Below are positions 7,277 through 14,703 of a stretch of 29,587 nt of DNA, piece after piece. A program made the position numbers and the translations under genes. Location of the stretch: positions 1-29,587 of the forward strand of contig DLDA01000032.1 in assembly GCA_002480925.1 (NCBI GenBank). Direction: 5' to 3'. The notes under the pieces are model-generated. The model saw only the letters and a list, made by a program, of their open reading frames with translations. It was not told the origin of the DNA and did no database searches. Every line of letters starts with the position of its first letter. The first letter of the stretch is position 1. This stretch comes from Lachnospiraceae bacterium UBA7784. GTDB lineage: Bacteria > Bacillota > Clostridia > Lachnospirales > Lachnospiraceae.

Positions 7277-7510
7277 TTATGCCTGAGCAGCTGCCTCTGC
7301 ATTTTCCTTTGCGAGAAATTTATTTATCTCTGTAACAAGGTCCTCCGGATTGATCCCGTGTACCATCGCTGCCTCCTCAATGGTCTCCATCTGTGATGCC
7401 GGGCATCCCAGACAATGCATCCCTATCCCAAAAAGGATCGGCGCTATATTGGCATTGATCTGAAGAAGCTCTCCTATCATTGTATCCTTTGCTACCTGTG
7501 GTGCGTCCAT
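7277..7510 (-). CDS. DUF1858 domain protein (hybrid-cluster-associated redox disulfide)
   Basis: The 77-residue cytosolic protein has the DUF1858 layout: an N-terminal helix with xDTMIGELL, then GIGMHCLGCPAS with a CxxC pair (GMHCLGCP, about residues 30-37). It ends in a helical tail with GINPEDLVTEIN and an Ala/Glu-rich end. The family is linked to hybrid-cluster proteins and anaerobic redox or metal/sulfur chemistry, but its biochemical role is not settled. The RBS is GGAG (AGGAGAATACAATA before ATG). It appears monocistronic with an unusually long leader of about 120 nt that carries an inverted repeat, suggesting regulation at the RNA or operator level. Confidence 0.88.
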   Translation of the reverse strand: MDAPQVAKDTMIGELLQINANIAPILFGIGMHCLGCPASQMETIEEAAMVHGINPEDLVTEINKFLAKENAEAAAQA

Positions 7511-7553
7511 TATTGTATTCTCCTTTCAGCTACTATCTTTTTCATCTGCTTTC

Positions 7554-7617
7554 ATTCTATTAGCTGACGGTCGATCTGTATGTTGTATTTGCAACAAATC
7601 CTGTCTTCTAATAGAAT
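7554..7617. repeat. Inverted repeat in leader of DUF1858 gene
   Basis: The 10-bp arms ATTCTATTAG (7554-7563) and CTAATAGAAT (7608-7617) are perfect complements, with 44 nt between them. The interval also contains the small dyad GTTG...CAAC around TTTGCAA. It lies between the candidate promoter (7642-7670) and the start codon, so it could fold in the 5' UTR or bind a dimeric regulator. Confidence 0.6.
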
Positions 7618-7641
7618 TCATCAGTCATTTATTGAGTCAAT

Positions 7642-7670
7642 AGTATAGCATGATTTTGGGTTGTGTGCAA
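7642..7670 (-). promoter_or_regulatory. Candidate promoter of DUF1858 gene
   Basis: On the minus strand TTGCAC (7670-7665), a 17-nt spacer and TATACT (7647-7642). The -10 is good and the -35 is weak (3 of 6). The predicted leader is about 125 nt and spans the inverted repeat. Confidence 0.4.
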
Positions 7671-7686
7671 TCAATTTTTCGATCCA

Positions 7687-7717
7687 CAAAAAAACCTCCC
7701 GCCTTCCGGCAGGAGGT
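7687..7717 (-). terminator. Terminator after ABC ATPase gene
   Basis: The minus-strand hairpin ACCTCCTGCC / GGCGGGAGGT (one mismatch, tetraloop GGAA) is followed by seven T residues, 13 nt beyond the ABC ATPase stop. Confidence 0.9.
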
Positions 7718-7729
7718 CTGTAATTCTTA

Positions 7730-8845
7730 TCAATCGCAGATTGTAAGCTCTGACTCCTTATCGAAGAAGTGTGTCTTTGCCATATCAAGGTGGAAGGTCA
7801 TCTTGTCACCTGTTCTGGCCTTTGTACGAGGATCGACTCTGGCTGTGACCTGAGTGCCTGCATAATCGAAATACAGGAATACCTCTGCACCGAGAAGCTC
7901 ATATACACGGATAGTAGCATCAATTGAATTTCCAAGCTCGATCTCGCTTGCTCCGGATTCTGGATCATAGATATCCTCCGGACGGATTCCAAGGATGACT
8001 GTCTTTCCATCGTATCCCTTCTCGACAAGAACCTTTGCCTTCTCTGCAGGGACCTTAAGCTTTGCCTCGCCTACATTTGCGAATACATCCTCGCCTTCCT
8101 TTGTGATCTTTGCATCAAGGAAGTTCATCTGAGGTGATCCGATGAAGCCTGCAACGAAGAGATTTACCGGATGTGAGTAGAGGGTCTGAGGGGAATCGAT
8201 CTGCTGTACGACTCCATCCTTCATTACTACGATACGGGTTCCAAGTGTCATAGCCTCTGTCTGATCATGTGTAACGTAGATGATCGTTGCACCGAGTCTC
8301 TCATGAAGCTTTGAGATCTCGATACGCATCTGTACACGGAGCTTTGCATCGAGGTTTGACAGTGGCTCGTCCATCAGGAATACCTTAGGATTACGAACGA
8401 TTGCACGTCCCATTGCTACTCGCTGTCTCTGTCCACCTGAAAGAGCCTTTGGCTTACGGTCGAGGAGCTTGTCAAGATCAAGGATCTTTGCTGCCTCAAG
8501 TACACGCTTCTGGATCTCATCCTTGTCAAACTTACGGATCTTGAGTCCGAATGCCATGTTGTCAAAAACTGTCATATGCGGATACAGAGCGTAATTCTGG
8601 AATACCATTGCGATATCACGGTCTTTAGGCTCTACGTTGTTCATGATCTTTCCATCGATCTTGAGCTCACCTGAGGTGATATCCTCAAGTCCTGCTATCA
8701 TACGAAGTGTTGTCGACTTTCCGCATCCTGAAGGTCCGACAAAGATGATGAATTCCTTATCTGCTACATCAAGATTGAAGTCCTTTACTGCCTCGAATCC
8801 GTTAGGATATACCTTGCAGATATTGTGAAGTGAAATACTTGCCAT
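7730..8845 (-). CDS. Sugar ABC transporter ATPase (MsmK/UgpC/MalK type)
   Basis: The 371-residue ATPase powers carbohydrate uptake through CUT1-type permeases. The nucleotide-binding domain (1-235) is intact: Walker A GPSGCGKST, Q-loop VFQNYALYPHMTV, signature LSGGQRQRVAMGRAI, Walker B VFLMDEPLSNLDAK and the switch His in YVTHDQTEA. The C-terminal MalK-type regulatory/TOBE region (240-371) contains GIRPEDI and FHLDMAKTHFFDKE. No permease or binding protein gene adjoins it. It has its own promoter and terminator, so it is most likely a shared energiser for several sugar transporters, as MsmK and MsmX are. The RBS AGAGGAAATCTA precedes the ATG. The nearest solute-binding gene is 6 kb away. Confidence 0.93.
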   Translation of the reverse strand: MASISLHNICKVYPNGFEAVKDFNLDVADKEFIIFVGPSGCGKSTTLRMIAGLEDITSGELKIDGKIMNNVEPKDRDIAMVFQNYALYPHMTVFDNMAFGLKIRKFDKDEIQKRVLEAAKILDLDKLLDRKPKALSGGQRQRVAMGRAIVRNPKVFLMDEPLSNLDAKLRVQMRIEISKLHERLGATIIYVTHDQTEAMTLGTRIVVMKDGVVQQIDSPQTLYSHPVNLFVAGFIGSPQMNFLDAKITKEGEDVFANVGEAKLKVPAEKAKVLVEKGYDGKTVILGIRPEDIYDPESGASEIELGNSIDATIRVYELLGAEVFLYFDYAGTQVTARVDPRTKARTGDKMTFHLDMAKTHFFDKESELTICD

Positions 8846-8904
8846 TAGATTTCCTCTTTTCTTTATTCTGTACTGGCTTTTCGCCCTTTTACGTTTACAT
8901 CATT

Positions 8905-8933
8905 ATCATATTGGAATCCGTCCTCCTTTTCAA
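8905..8933 (-). promoter_or_regulatory. Promoter of the ABC ATPase gene
   Basis: On the minus strand TTGAAA (8933-8928), a 17-nt spacer and TATGAT (8910-8905) each match 5 of 6. It lies about 60 nt upstream of the ATG and is divergent from the gdpP promoter. No clear catabolite-control (cre) palindrome is visible around it. Confidence 0.6.
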
Positions 8934-9013
8934 CGGCAGCCTGCACAAAGATTTTCCGCTTTTTTCGTTACATTGACTATTACCAGCCCTATATGGATTA
9001 TTTCAATAAAGAA

Positions 9014-9022
9014 TGGTATAAT
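9014..9022 (+). promoter_or_regulatory. Extended -10 promoter of gdpP-rplI-dnaB
   Basis: The sequence TGGTATAAT is an extended -10 (TGn plus perfect TATAAT) about 19 nt before the RBS AGGAGG at 9040-9045. No good -35 pairs with it, as is common for extended -10 promoters. A second possible pair, TTGACT at 8973-8978 with GATTAT at 8996-9001 (17-nt spacer), lies just upstream. Confidence 0.6.
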
Positions 9023-9050
9023 ATTTCAGAATAACGTCAGGAGGAATCCA

Positions 9051-11090
9051 ATGAATCCACTGAAGAAGGGCTATATAAGAGCCTATCTTTCAATACCATT
9101 ATATATGATACCTGCAATTCTTGCCGCGGGTGCCGGACTGTATTTTTATAACAGGAGCTCAGGCACTCCCGTCCTGATCTTTGCTGTCATATATTCGCTT
9201 ACTGTGATCCTGGCCTACCTTGTTTCAAGGCGCAAAATGGCCGACGAGATCATGCGATTTGCGACTGGCTACGGAACTATCCAGAAGGAAATGCTTAAAG
9301 GTTTCCAGCTGCCCTATGCTGTACTCGATGACAGCGGCCGCTTTTTCTGGATGAACAGGGCCTTTTCGAAATTCACCGGAGAGGATCCTTCCTATAAGAA
9401 GCCTATCTCCACGATCTTTCCCGATCTGTCCAGAGAGACTCTCGAGAAGACTTCTGACCTTCCGCTTACCGTGCGTATCTCCCAGGACGATATGATCTTC
9501 GACGCTGTTTTAAGCCGGATCGATTTCAAGCCTGAGAAGGACTGCGAGCCTGTCACCATAAACGGCACTCTGATCTCTGTAATGCTTTTTGATGAGACCG
9601 CCCACGAAAAGCTGAAGGCTGCATTCGAGGACCAGCGTCTTGTGACAGGCCTCATTTACATCGACAATTATGACGAGAGCATTGATTCTCTCGAGGACGA
9701 TGTCAAGAAGTCACTTATCCGCGCTATCATCGACAGAAAGATAGCCAAATATTTCAGGCCTGCCGATGCCATCATCCGAAAGACAGACAACGACAAGTAT
9801 TTCCTTATCTTCCAGCAGAAATATCTGCCTAAGCTTGAGGAGAACAAATTCTCTCTTCTTGATGATGTACGTACTACCAAGGTCGGAAACGACAGGGAGG
9901 TGACTCTCTCGATCGGAATAGGCAAGGGTGCAAGGACCTACTCCCAGAGTGCCGAATATTCAAGGGCAGCCATGGACTTAGCTCTTGGCCGCGGCGGTTC
10001 CCAGGCCGTCATCAAGAGTCGCAACCATGTTTACTACTATGGTGTCCGGGGCAAGGAGGTCGAAAAGACCACCAGGGTCAAGGCCCGTGTCAAGGCTCAG
10101 GCCCTTCGCGAGATGATGGAGACAAAGGATTCCATCATTGTTATGGGTCACCAGATCACTGATGTGGATGCGCTCGGCGCAGCTGTCGGAGTTTACTGCG
10201 CCGCAAGGGAGCTTGGCAAGAAATGTCAGATCGTGCTGAACACTATCACCAGCTCTCTTCGTCCTCTTGTGGACAAATTCACTCCTGAAGAGGGCTACCC
10301 GGATGATATGTTTATAAAAAGCGAGCGCGCTGTCGAGCTTGTGAGTGAGGGTACCCTTGTGATGGTCGTTGATACCAACCGTCCCTCCTACACCGAGTGT
10401 CCACAGCTCCTCGAGAAGAGTGCGAGCATTGTGGTCTTCGACCATCATCGTCAGGGCAGTGAAAGGATCGAGAACACTATCCTTTCCTATATTGAGCCCT
10501 ATGCCTCGAGTGCCTGCGAGCTTATTGCCGAGACACTCCAGTATTTCTCAGACAGGATGCAGCTTGCTCCTCAGGAGGCTGACTGTATCTATGCCGGTAT
10601 TCTTATAGATACCAACAACTTCATGACGAAGACCGGAGTGAGGACCTTTGAGGCTGCTGCCTATCTGAAGAGATCCGGGGCAGATGTGACCAGGGTCCGC
10701 AAGCTCCTCCGCGAGGATATGGCCACCTACAAGGCAAGGGCAGAAGTCGTCCGTCACGCTGAAGTCTACCGTGGCGCTTTTGCCCTCTCGGTCTGCAAGA
10801 CAGACGAGGTCGAAAGCCCGACTATTGTCGGTGCCCAGGCTTCAAACGAGCTGCTAAATATAGTAGGTATCAAGGCCAGCTTCGTTGAAACTGTATACAA
10901 TGGTAAGATTTATGTAAGTGCCCGTTCTATTGATGAGATAGATGTCCAGCTCATTATGGAGCGTCTCGGTGGAGGCGGACATCTGAATGTAGCTGGCGCA
11001 CAGATTTCCGATGCGTCCGCTGATGAAGTCAAGCAAAGGATCAAGGATATCCTTGATGCCATGATCCAGGAAGGAGAAATCAAGTTATGA
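9051..11090 (+). CDS. gdpP: Cyclic-di-AMP phosphodiesterase GdpP
   Basis: The 679-residue membrane enzyme hydrolyses c-di-AMP to pApA, controlling osmolyte and cell-wall homeostasis. Domain order: two TM helices (about 14-33, 39-58), a PAS-like sensor (about 90-200), and a degenerate GGDEF domain (about 205-325, no GGDEF sequence). The DHH domain follows with GHQITDVDALGA (about 366-377), VVDTNRP and FDHHRQG (DHH at 464-466), then a DHHA1 domain with GGGGHLNVAGAQ near the end. All metal-binding Asp/His motifs look intact. ATG 9051 follows AGGAGG; an upstream in-frame TTG is not preceded by an RBS. The stop overlaps the rplI start by 4 nt, the usual gdpP-rplI-dnaB arrangement. Confidence 0.95.
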   Translation: MNPLKKGYIRAYLSIPLYMIPAILAAGAGLYFYNRSSGTPVLIFAVIYSLTVILAYLVSRRKMADEIMRFATGYGTIQKEMLKGFQLPYAVLDDSGRFFWMNRAFSKFTGEDPSYKKPISTIFPDLSRETLEKTSDLPLTVRISQDDMIFDAVLSRIDFKPEKDCEPVTINGTLISVMLFDETAHEKLKAAFEDQRLVTGLIYIDNYDESIDSLEDDVKKSLIRAIIDRKIAKYFRPADAIIRKTDNDKYFLIFQQKYLPKLEENKFSLLDDVRTTKVGNDREVTLSIGIGKGARTYSQSAEYSRAAMDLALGRGGSQAVIKSRNHVYYYGVRGKEVEKTTRVKARVKAQALREMMETKDSIIVMGHQITDVDALGAAVGVYCAARELGKKCQIVLNTITSSLRPLVDKFTPEEGYPDDMFIKSERAVELVSEGTLVMVVDTNRPSYTECPQLLEKSASIVVFDHHRQGSERIENTILSYIEPYASSACELIAETLQYFSDRMQLAPQEADCIYAGILIDTNNFMTKTGVRTFEAAAYLKRSGADVTRVRKLLREDMATYKARAEVVRHAEVYRGAFALSVCKTDEVESPTIVGAQASNELLNIVGIKASFVETVYNGKIYVSARSIDEIDVQLIMERLGGGGHLNVAGAQISDASADEVKQRIKDILDAMIQEGEIKL

Positions 11091-11536
11091 AGGTAATACT
11101 TCTTGCTGATGTAAAATCACAGGGAAAAAAGGGAGACATTATCGAGGTCTCAGAGGGCTACGGCCGCAATATGCTTATCAAGAAAAAACTGGCTGTTGCT
11201 GCTACTCCCGAAAATATAAACAATCTTAAACTCGCAAACAAGCACAGGGAAAAGGTCGAGGAAGAAAATCTAAAGGCCGCTAAGGCTCTTGCAGAACAGA
11301 TAAAGGACTGGAAAGTAGAGACCACGCTTAAGTCCGGAGAGGGCGGGCGTACCTTTGGCTCAGTTTCTGCAAAGGAGATTGCGGAGGCTGTCTTCAAGCA
11401 GTATCATCAGAAGATCGACAAGAAAAAGATCCATCTGCCTGAGCCTATCAGGTCCTTAGGCGTTCATGAGGTCACTCTGCGTCTCCACCCTGATGTAACC
11501 GCCACACTCCGTGTTCATGTAGGAGAAAAGCAATAA
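11087..11536 (+). CDS. rplI: Ribosomal protein L9
   Basis: This is a 149-residue L9 of normal length. The N-terminal 23S rRNA-binding domain begins MKVILLADVKSQGKKGDI with the conserved EGYGRNMLIKKKLA. A long connecting helix (about 45-75) leads to the C-terminal domain with GGRTFGSVSAKEIAEA and IRSLGVHEVTLRLHPDVTA. It is coupled to gdpP by an ATGA overlap and its stop directly abuts the dnaB start. Confidence 0.97.
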   Translation: MKVILLADVKSQGKKGDIIEVSEGYGRNMLIKKKLAVAATPENINNLKLANKHREKVEEENLKAAKALAEQIKDWKVETTLKSGEGGRTFGSVSAKEIAEAVFKQYHQKIDKKKIHLPEPIRSLGVHEVTLRLHPDVTATLRVHVGEKQ

Positions 11537-12913
11537 ATGGATGAAACCCGTACTGATCTGACCGACGGCTTCCATAGTCAGACTATGCCTGCCAATGAGC
11601 ATATGGAACGCTGTGTATTAGGCGCCATGCTGCTTGACCCCGATACTATAAACACTGCTACGACTATCCTTATTCCTGATGATTTTTCAAACAAGGTCAA
11701 CAGAATAATCTTTTCAACTATCGTTGAGATCTACAATGAAACCGGGGGTGCTGATGGTGCCGTAGTCGGTGAGGCTCTCTCAAAAAAGGGGCTTGCTCCT
11801 GAGTATACCGAGCCTGCCTTCTTAGGAGCCCTTGCCCAGAATGTTCCGCTCGCCACCAATATCAGGAGCTACTGCCAGATAGTCAAGGAAAAGTCGACCC
11901 TGCGTAATATCATAATGCTTAACCAGAGCATAGAGAAGGACTGCTTTGAGGGCACCAAGTCGATCGATGATATTATGGACGAGACAGAGAAGGGCTTCCT
12001 CTCAGTCCTCCAGAACAAGGGTGTAAATGATGACTATGTCCCTATCAACAGGATCGTCGTAGATGCCATAAAAAGCATCGAGGAAGCCGCAAAGCACGAT
12101 GGAAGCGTCACAGGTATCCCTACCGGCTTTATAGATCTCGACTATATGCTGTCTGGCCTCCAGAATCAGGCTCTTATCATTATAGCCGCAAGGCCTGCAA
12201 TGGGAAAGACATCCTTTGCACTGAATGTGGCCCAGCATATCGCACTAAAAGAGAGGAAGACCGTTGCCCTGTTCACACTCGAGATGTCAAAGGTCGAGTA
12301 TGCCAAGAAGCTTCTGTCTCTTGAGTCCTCCGTCGATTTCGGCAAGCTCCGTACCGGCCAGCTAAGCGACTCCGACTGGGGAGACCTGTTCGAAGCCGGA
12401 AATGAGATCGGCAACTCCCATATCATAATCGATGATACACCTGCGATCTCTGTCCCTGAGCTTCGCAGCAAATGCCGTAAATACAAGCAGGAAAACAACC
12501 TGGCCTGTGTTTTCATCGATTACCTCGGTCTTATGAGCTTCGGAAGCAAGTCTGATTCCAGGCAGCAGGAGATAGCTGAGATCTCAAGGTCCCTGAAGGC
12601 TCTTGCAAGAGAGCTTGATATTCCTGTAGTGGCGCTTCAGCAGCTGAACCGAAGCCCTGAACTGCGTGACGATAAGAGACCTATGCTTTCTGATCTCCGT
12701 GATTCAGGAGCCATCGAGCAGGATGCCGATGTCGTCATGTTTATATACAGAGATGATTACTACAATAAGGATACCGAGAGAAAAAATGTCTCTGAGATAA
12801 TCATAGCTAAGCAGCGAAGCGGCCCTGTCGGTACAGTCGAGCTTGCCTGGATCCCAAGACTTGCCAAGTTCGCCAACAAGGCTCACGCTCATAACAAGGA
12901 AAACATCGACTAA
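11537..12913 (+). CDS. dnaB: Replicative DNA helicase DnaB
   Basis: The 458-residue hexameric 5'-3' helicase of the replication fork. The N-terminal primase-interaction domain (about 14-115) begins with PANEHMERCVLGAML, then a linker helix. The RecA-like motor follows with TGFIDLDYMLSGLQ, Walker A ARPAMGKTS (about 217-225), the Walker B strand VFIDYLGLM, and QQLNRSPELRDDKRPMLSDLRDSGAIEQDAD. The arginine-finger region is near the C-terminus. No intein is present. The ATG follows the rplI stop with no gap; the RBS GGAG lies inside the rplI end. Length is normal. Confidence 0.96.
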   Translation: MDETRTDLTDGFHSQTMPANEHMERCVLGAMLLDPDTINTATTILIPDDFSNKVNRIIFSTIVEIYNETGGADGAVVGEALSKKGLAPEYTEPAFLGALAQNVPLATNIRSYCQIVKEKSTLRNIIMLNQSIEKDCFEGTKSIDDIMDETEKGFLSVLQNKGVNDDYVPINRIVVDAIKSIEEAAKHDGSVTGIPTGFIDLDYMLSGLQNQALIIIAARPAMGKTSFALNVAQHIALKERKTVALFTLEMSKVEYAKKLLSLESSVDFGKLRTGQLSDSDWGDLFEAGNEIGNSHIIIDDTPAISVPELRSKCRKYKQENNLACVFIDYLGLMSFGSKSDSRQQEIAEISRSLKALARELDIPVVALQQLNRSPELRDDKRPMLSDLRDSGAIEQDADVVMFIYRDDYYNKDTERKNVSEIIIAKQRSGPVGTVELAWIPRLAKFANKAHAHNKENID

Positions 12914-12935
12914 GGCAGGCATTGCAGCATTGCAT

Positions 12936-12962
12936 AAAAAAACCCGGGCATATGCCCGGGTT
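12936..12962. terminator. Terminator between dnaB and ferredoxin genes
   Basis: The perfect palindrome CCCGGGCATATGCCCGGG lies between convergent genes. On the minus strand it is followed by TTTTTTT, making a strong ferredoxin-gene terminator. On the plus strand only a short T-run follows, so dnaB termination may be weaker. Confidence 0.88.
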
Positions 12963-12984
12963 CCGTCATTTATAGATCCTGTTA

Positions 12985-13212
<228 letters not shown>

Positions 13213-13231
13213 CTACGACATCTATAAATGT

Positions 13232-13260
13232 ATAGTATTACATCTGATCTATAAATACAA
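13232..13260 (-). promoter_or_regulatory. Candidate ferredoxin promoter
   Basis: On the minus strand TTGTAT (13260-13255), a 17-nt spacer and TACTAT (13237-13232), giving a leader of about 70 nt. The 10-nt sequence ATCTATAAAT is repeated directly across this region. Match quality is moderate. Confidence 0.4.
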
Positions 13261-13268
13261 GTACAAAA

Positions 13269-14165
13269 TCAAGTACTTGCCAGCCCATCTCCCAGGAAAT
13301 CCGAAATCATAAGAGCCAGCTTCATGACCATCGCATCCTCGAACCTCCTTATATCAAGCCCTGTCTGCTTCTCTATCTTTTCGATCCTGTAGCCAAGCGT
13401 ATTCCTGTGTATATAGAGTGCCCTTGCGGTCTCTGCAAGCGAAAGGCCACTGTCAAAGAATACCCTTATAGTATTTCTGGTCTCAGGATCAAGGTCTCGC
13501 AGGTCGAAGCCTCCCAGATGATCATCGAGAAACTCCTGACATACCTCTCTTGGCAGTGAGTAAATAAGCTTTCCTGTCCCAAGCTCATGGTAACCGTATA
13601 CTGACCTGTCCTCCAGAAAGAGCCTGCCTATGGCATCTGCCCTGCATACATTCCTGTATGATTCAGGCAGCCTTGTAAAATCCTCTATAGTCTGATCATA
13701 TGATATCTTTACCGATATCATGGCCTCCGAACCAAGCATATCGACAAGAGTCTCAGCCATTTTCCTCAGGCTCTCCCTGGTCTTGCCCTTTTTTAGCTCC
13801 CTTACCAGGACCAGGTGTGTCGGATCCATCTCCACCGTATGATCAGCTCCTGGTATGTAAAGAGAGGAGATCATCCGTAACATATAGGGCTCATATGGGG
13901 CCTTGAAGCTCATCAGAAAAACACACCAGGTCGCTTCCTTGTCAAAATGATAGACCACGGACTTCTCTTCTATTTCTTCCCTGGAAAGCTCTCCTAGCAG
14001 AAGCTTTTTCAGGAAAAATCCTGGATCCGATTCTCCTCTGTATGTCCTTATCAGCTTGGTCAGGACCTTTGCCAGACCGGCATTGTCCTCACTGTCATCT
14101 ACAGAAAAGCTGACCCCCGTCTCCTGATTCAGCTCGTCAAGGAGCTTCCTGGTCCTGTCGTTCAT
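13269..14165 (-). CDS. PucR/CdaR-family transcriptional regulator
   Basis: The 298-residue cytosolic protein has a PucR C-terminal helix-turn-helix (about 235-290). The diagnostic pattern is DSGLSLAETARALYIHRNTL followed by YRIEKIEKQTGLD. The central part (about 75-225) resembles the GGDEF-like CdaR domain, with no catalytic motif. The N-terminal about 70 residues are charged and helical with no recognised sensor. It starts 3 nt after the upstream two-TM protein gene, which itself follows the solute-binding lipoprotein, so the three are probably one transcript. The RBS is AGGTGAT. Target genes and ligand are unknown; a carbohydrate or metabolite signal would fit the neighbouring binding protein. 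Confidence 0.85.
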   Translation of the reverse strand: MNDRTRKLLDELNQETGVSFSVDDSEDNAGLAKVLTKLIRTYRGESDPGFFLKKLLLGELSREEIEEKSVVYHFDKEATWCVFLMSFKAPYEPYMLRMISSLYIPGADHTVEMDPTHLVLVRELKKGKTRESLRKMAETLVDMLGSEAMISVKISYDQTIEDFTRLPESYRNVCRADAIGRLFLEDRSVYGYHELGTGKLIYSLPREVCQEFLDDHLGGFDLRDLDPETRNTIRVFFDSGLSLAETARALYIHRNTLGYRIEKIEKQTGLDIRRFEDAMVMKLALMISDFLGDGLAST

Positions 14166-14168
14166 ATA

Positions 14169-14672
14169 TCACCTGTGTACAGCGTCTCTTGCTGCCTGCT
14201 CCATAGCATCGAGGAAATCGTCCTCCAGCTCCATCAGAACTATTTCCTCATTCTGCTTGTTGAAACGGAAAACCACCGCATATACATTGTCCTTACCGTT
14301 CTGACTGGTGCAATCGTATACCTTCATCCCTCTTCCCTGATAGGCTCTCAGATAATCTGAATCCAGACGTGCAACTGTTATGACATCGCTCATGCTGAAG
14401 GTAAGGTATTTCTTCCTTGAGCTCTTTGTGAAGACCCTGTCTATCTCTATCGTCCCGTTAGTATAGGAATAATCGAAGTCAATCTGGGTCCTTGTGCCTA
14501 CAAACCACGCAAGTATAAAAAGTCCCAGTGCGATAATGAGCGGCCACAGATAGAGGCCAAACGGGATCACACAGATCACTCCAAGCACTATCAGAAGCAC
14601 TCTGATGAAAAGCATTGCAGTGCTTGGTCTTCTTGATGCAAAATTTTCTACATGAACATCCTGTAAATACAT
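14169..14672 (-). CDS. Hypothetical two-TM membrane protein
   Basis: The 167-residue protein has an N-terminal cytosolic segment, then a hydrophobic hairpin of two TM helices (about 20-60). A soluble C-terminal domain of about 105 residues is beta-rich and begins IDFDYSYTNGTIEIDRV. That layout resembles bacterial PH-like domains and other small Lachnospiraceae membrane proteins, but I do not recognise a defined function. Start 14672 is preferred over the ATG 18 nt upstream because AGAAAGG precedes it at suitable spacing. It sits between the solute-binding lipoprotein and the PucR regulator, 31 and 3 nt apart. Confidence 0.7.
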   Translation of the reverse strand: MYLQDVHVENFASRRPSTAMLFIRVLLIVLGVICVIPFGLYLWPLIIALGLFILAWFVGTRTQIDFDYSYTNGTIEIDRVFTKSSRKKYLTFSMSDVITVARLDSDYLRAYQGRGMKVYDCTSQNGKDNVYAVVFRFNKQNEEIVLMELEDDFLDAMEQAARDAVHR

Positions 14673-14703
14673 CTTTATCCTTTCTAACATTATTAAAGCA
14701 TTA

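Noticed and set aside
12944..12961. Perfect 18-bp palindrome considered as a protein operator
   Set aside because: Its position between convergent genes and the seven T residues on the minus side fit a transcription terminator better.
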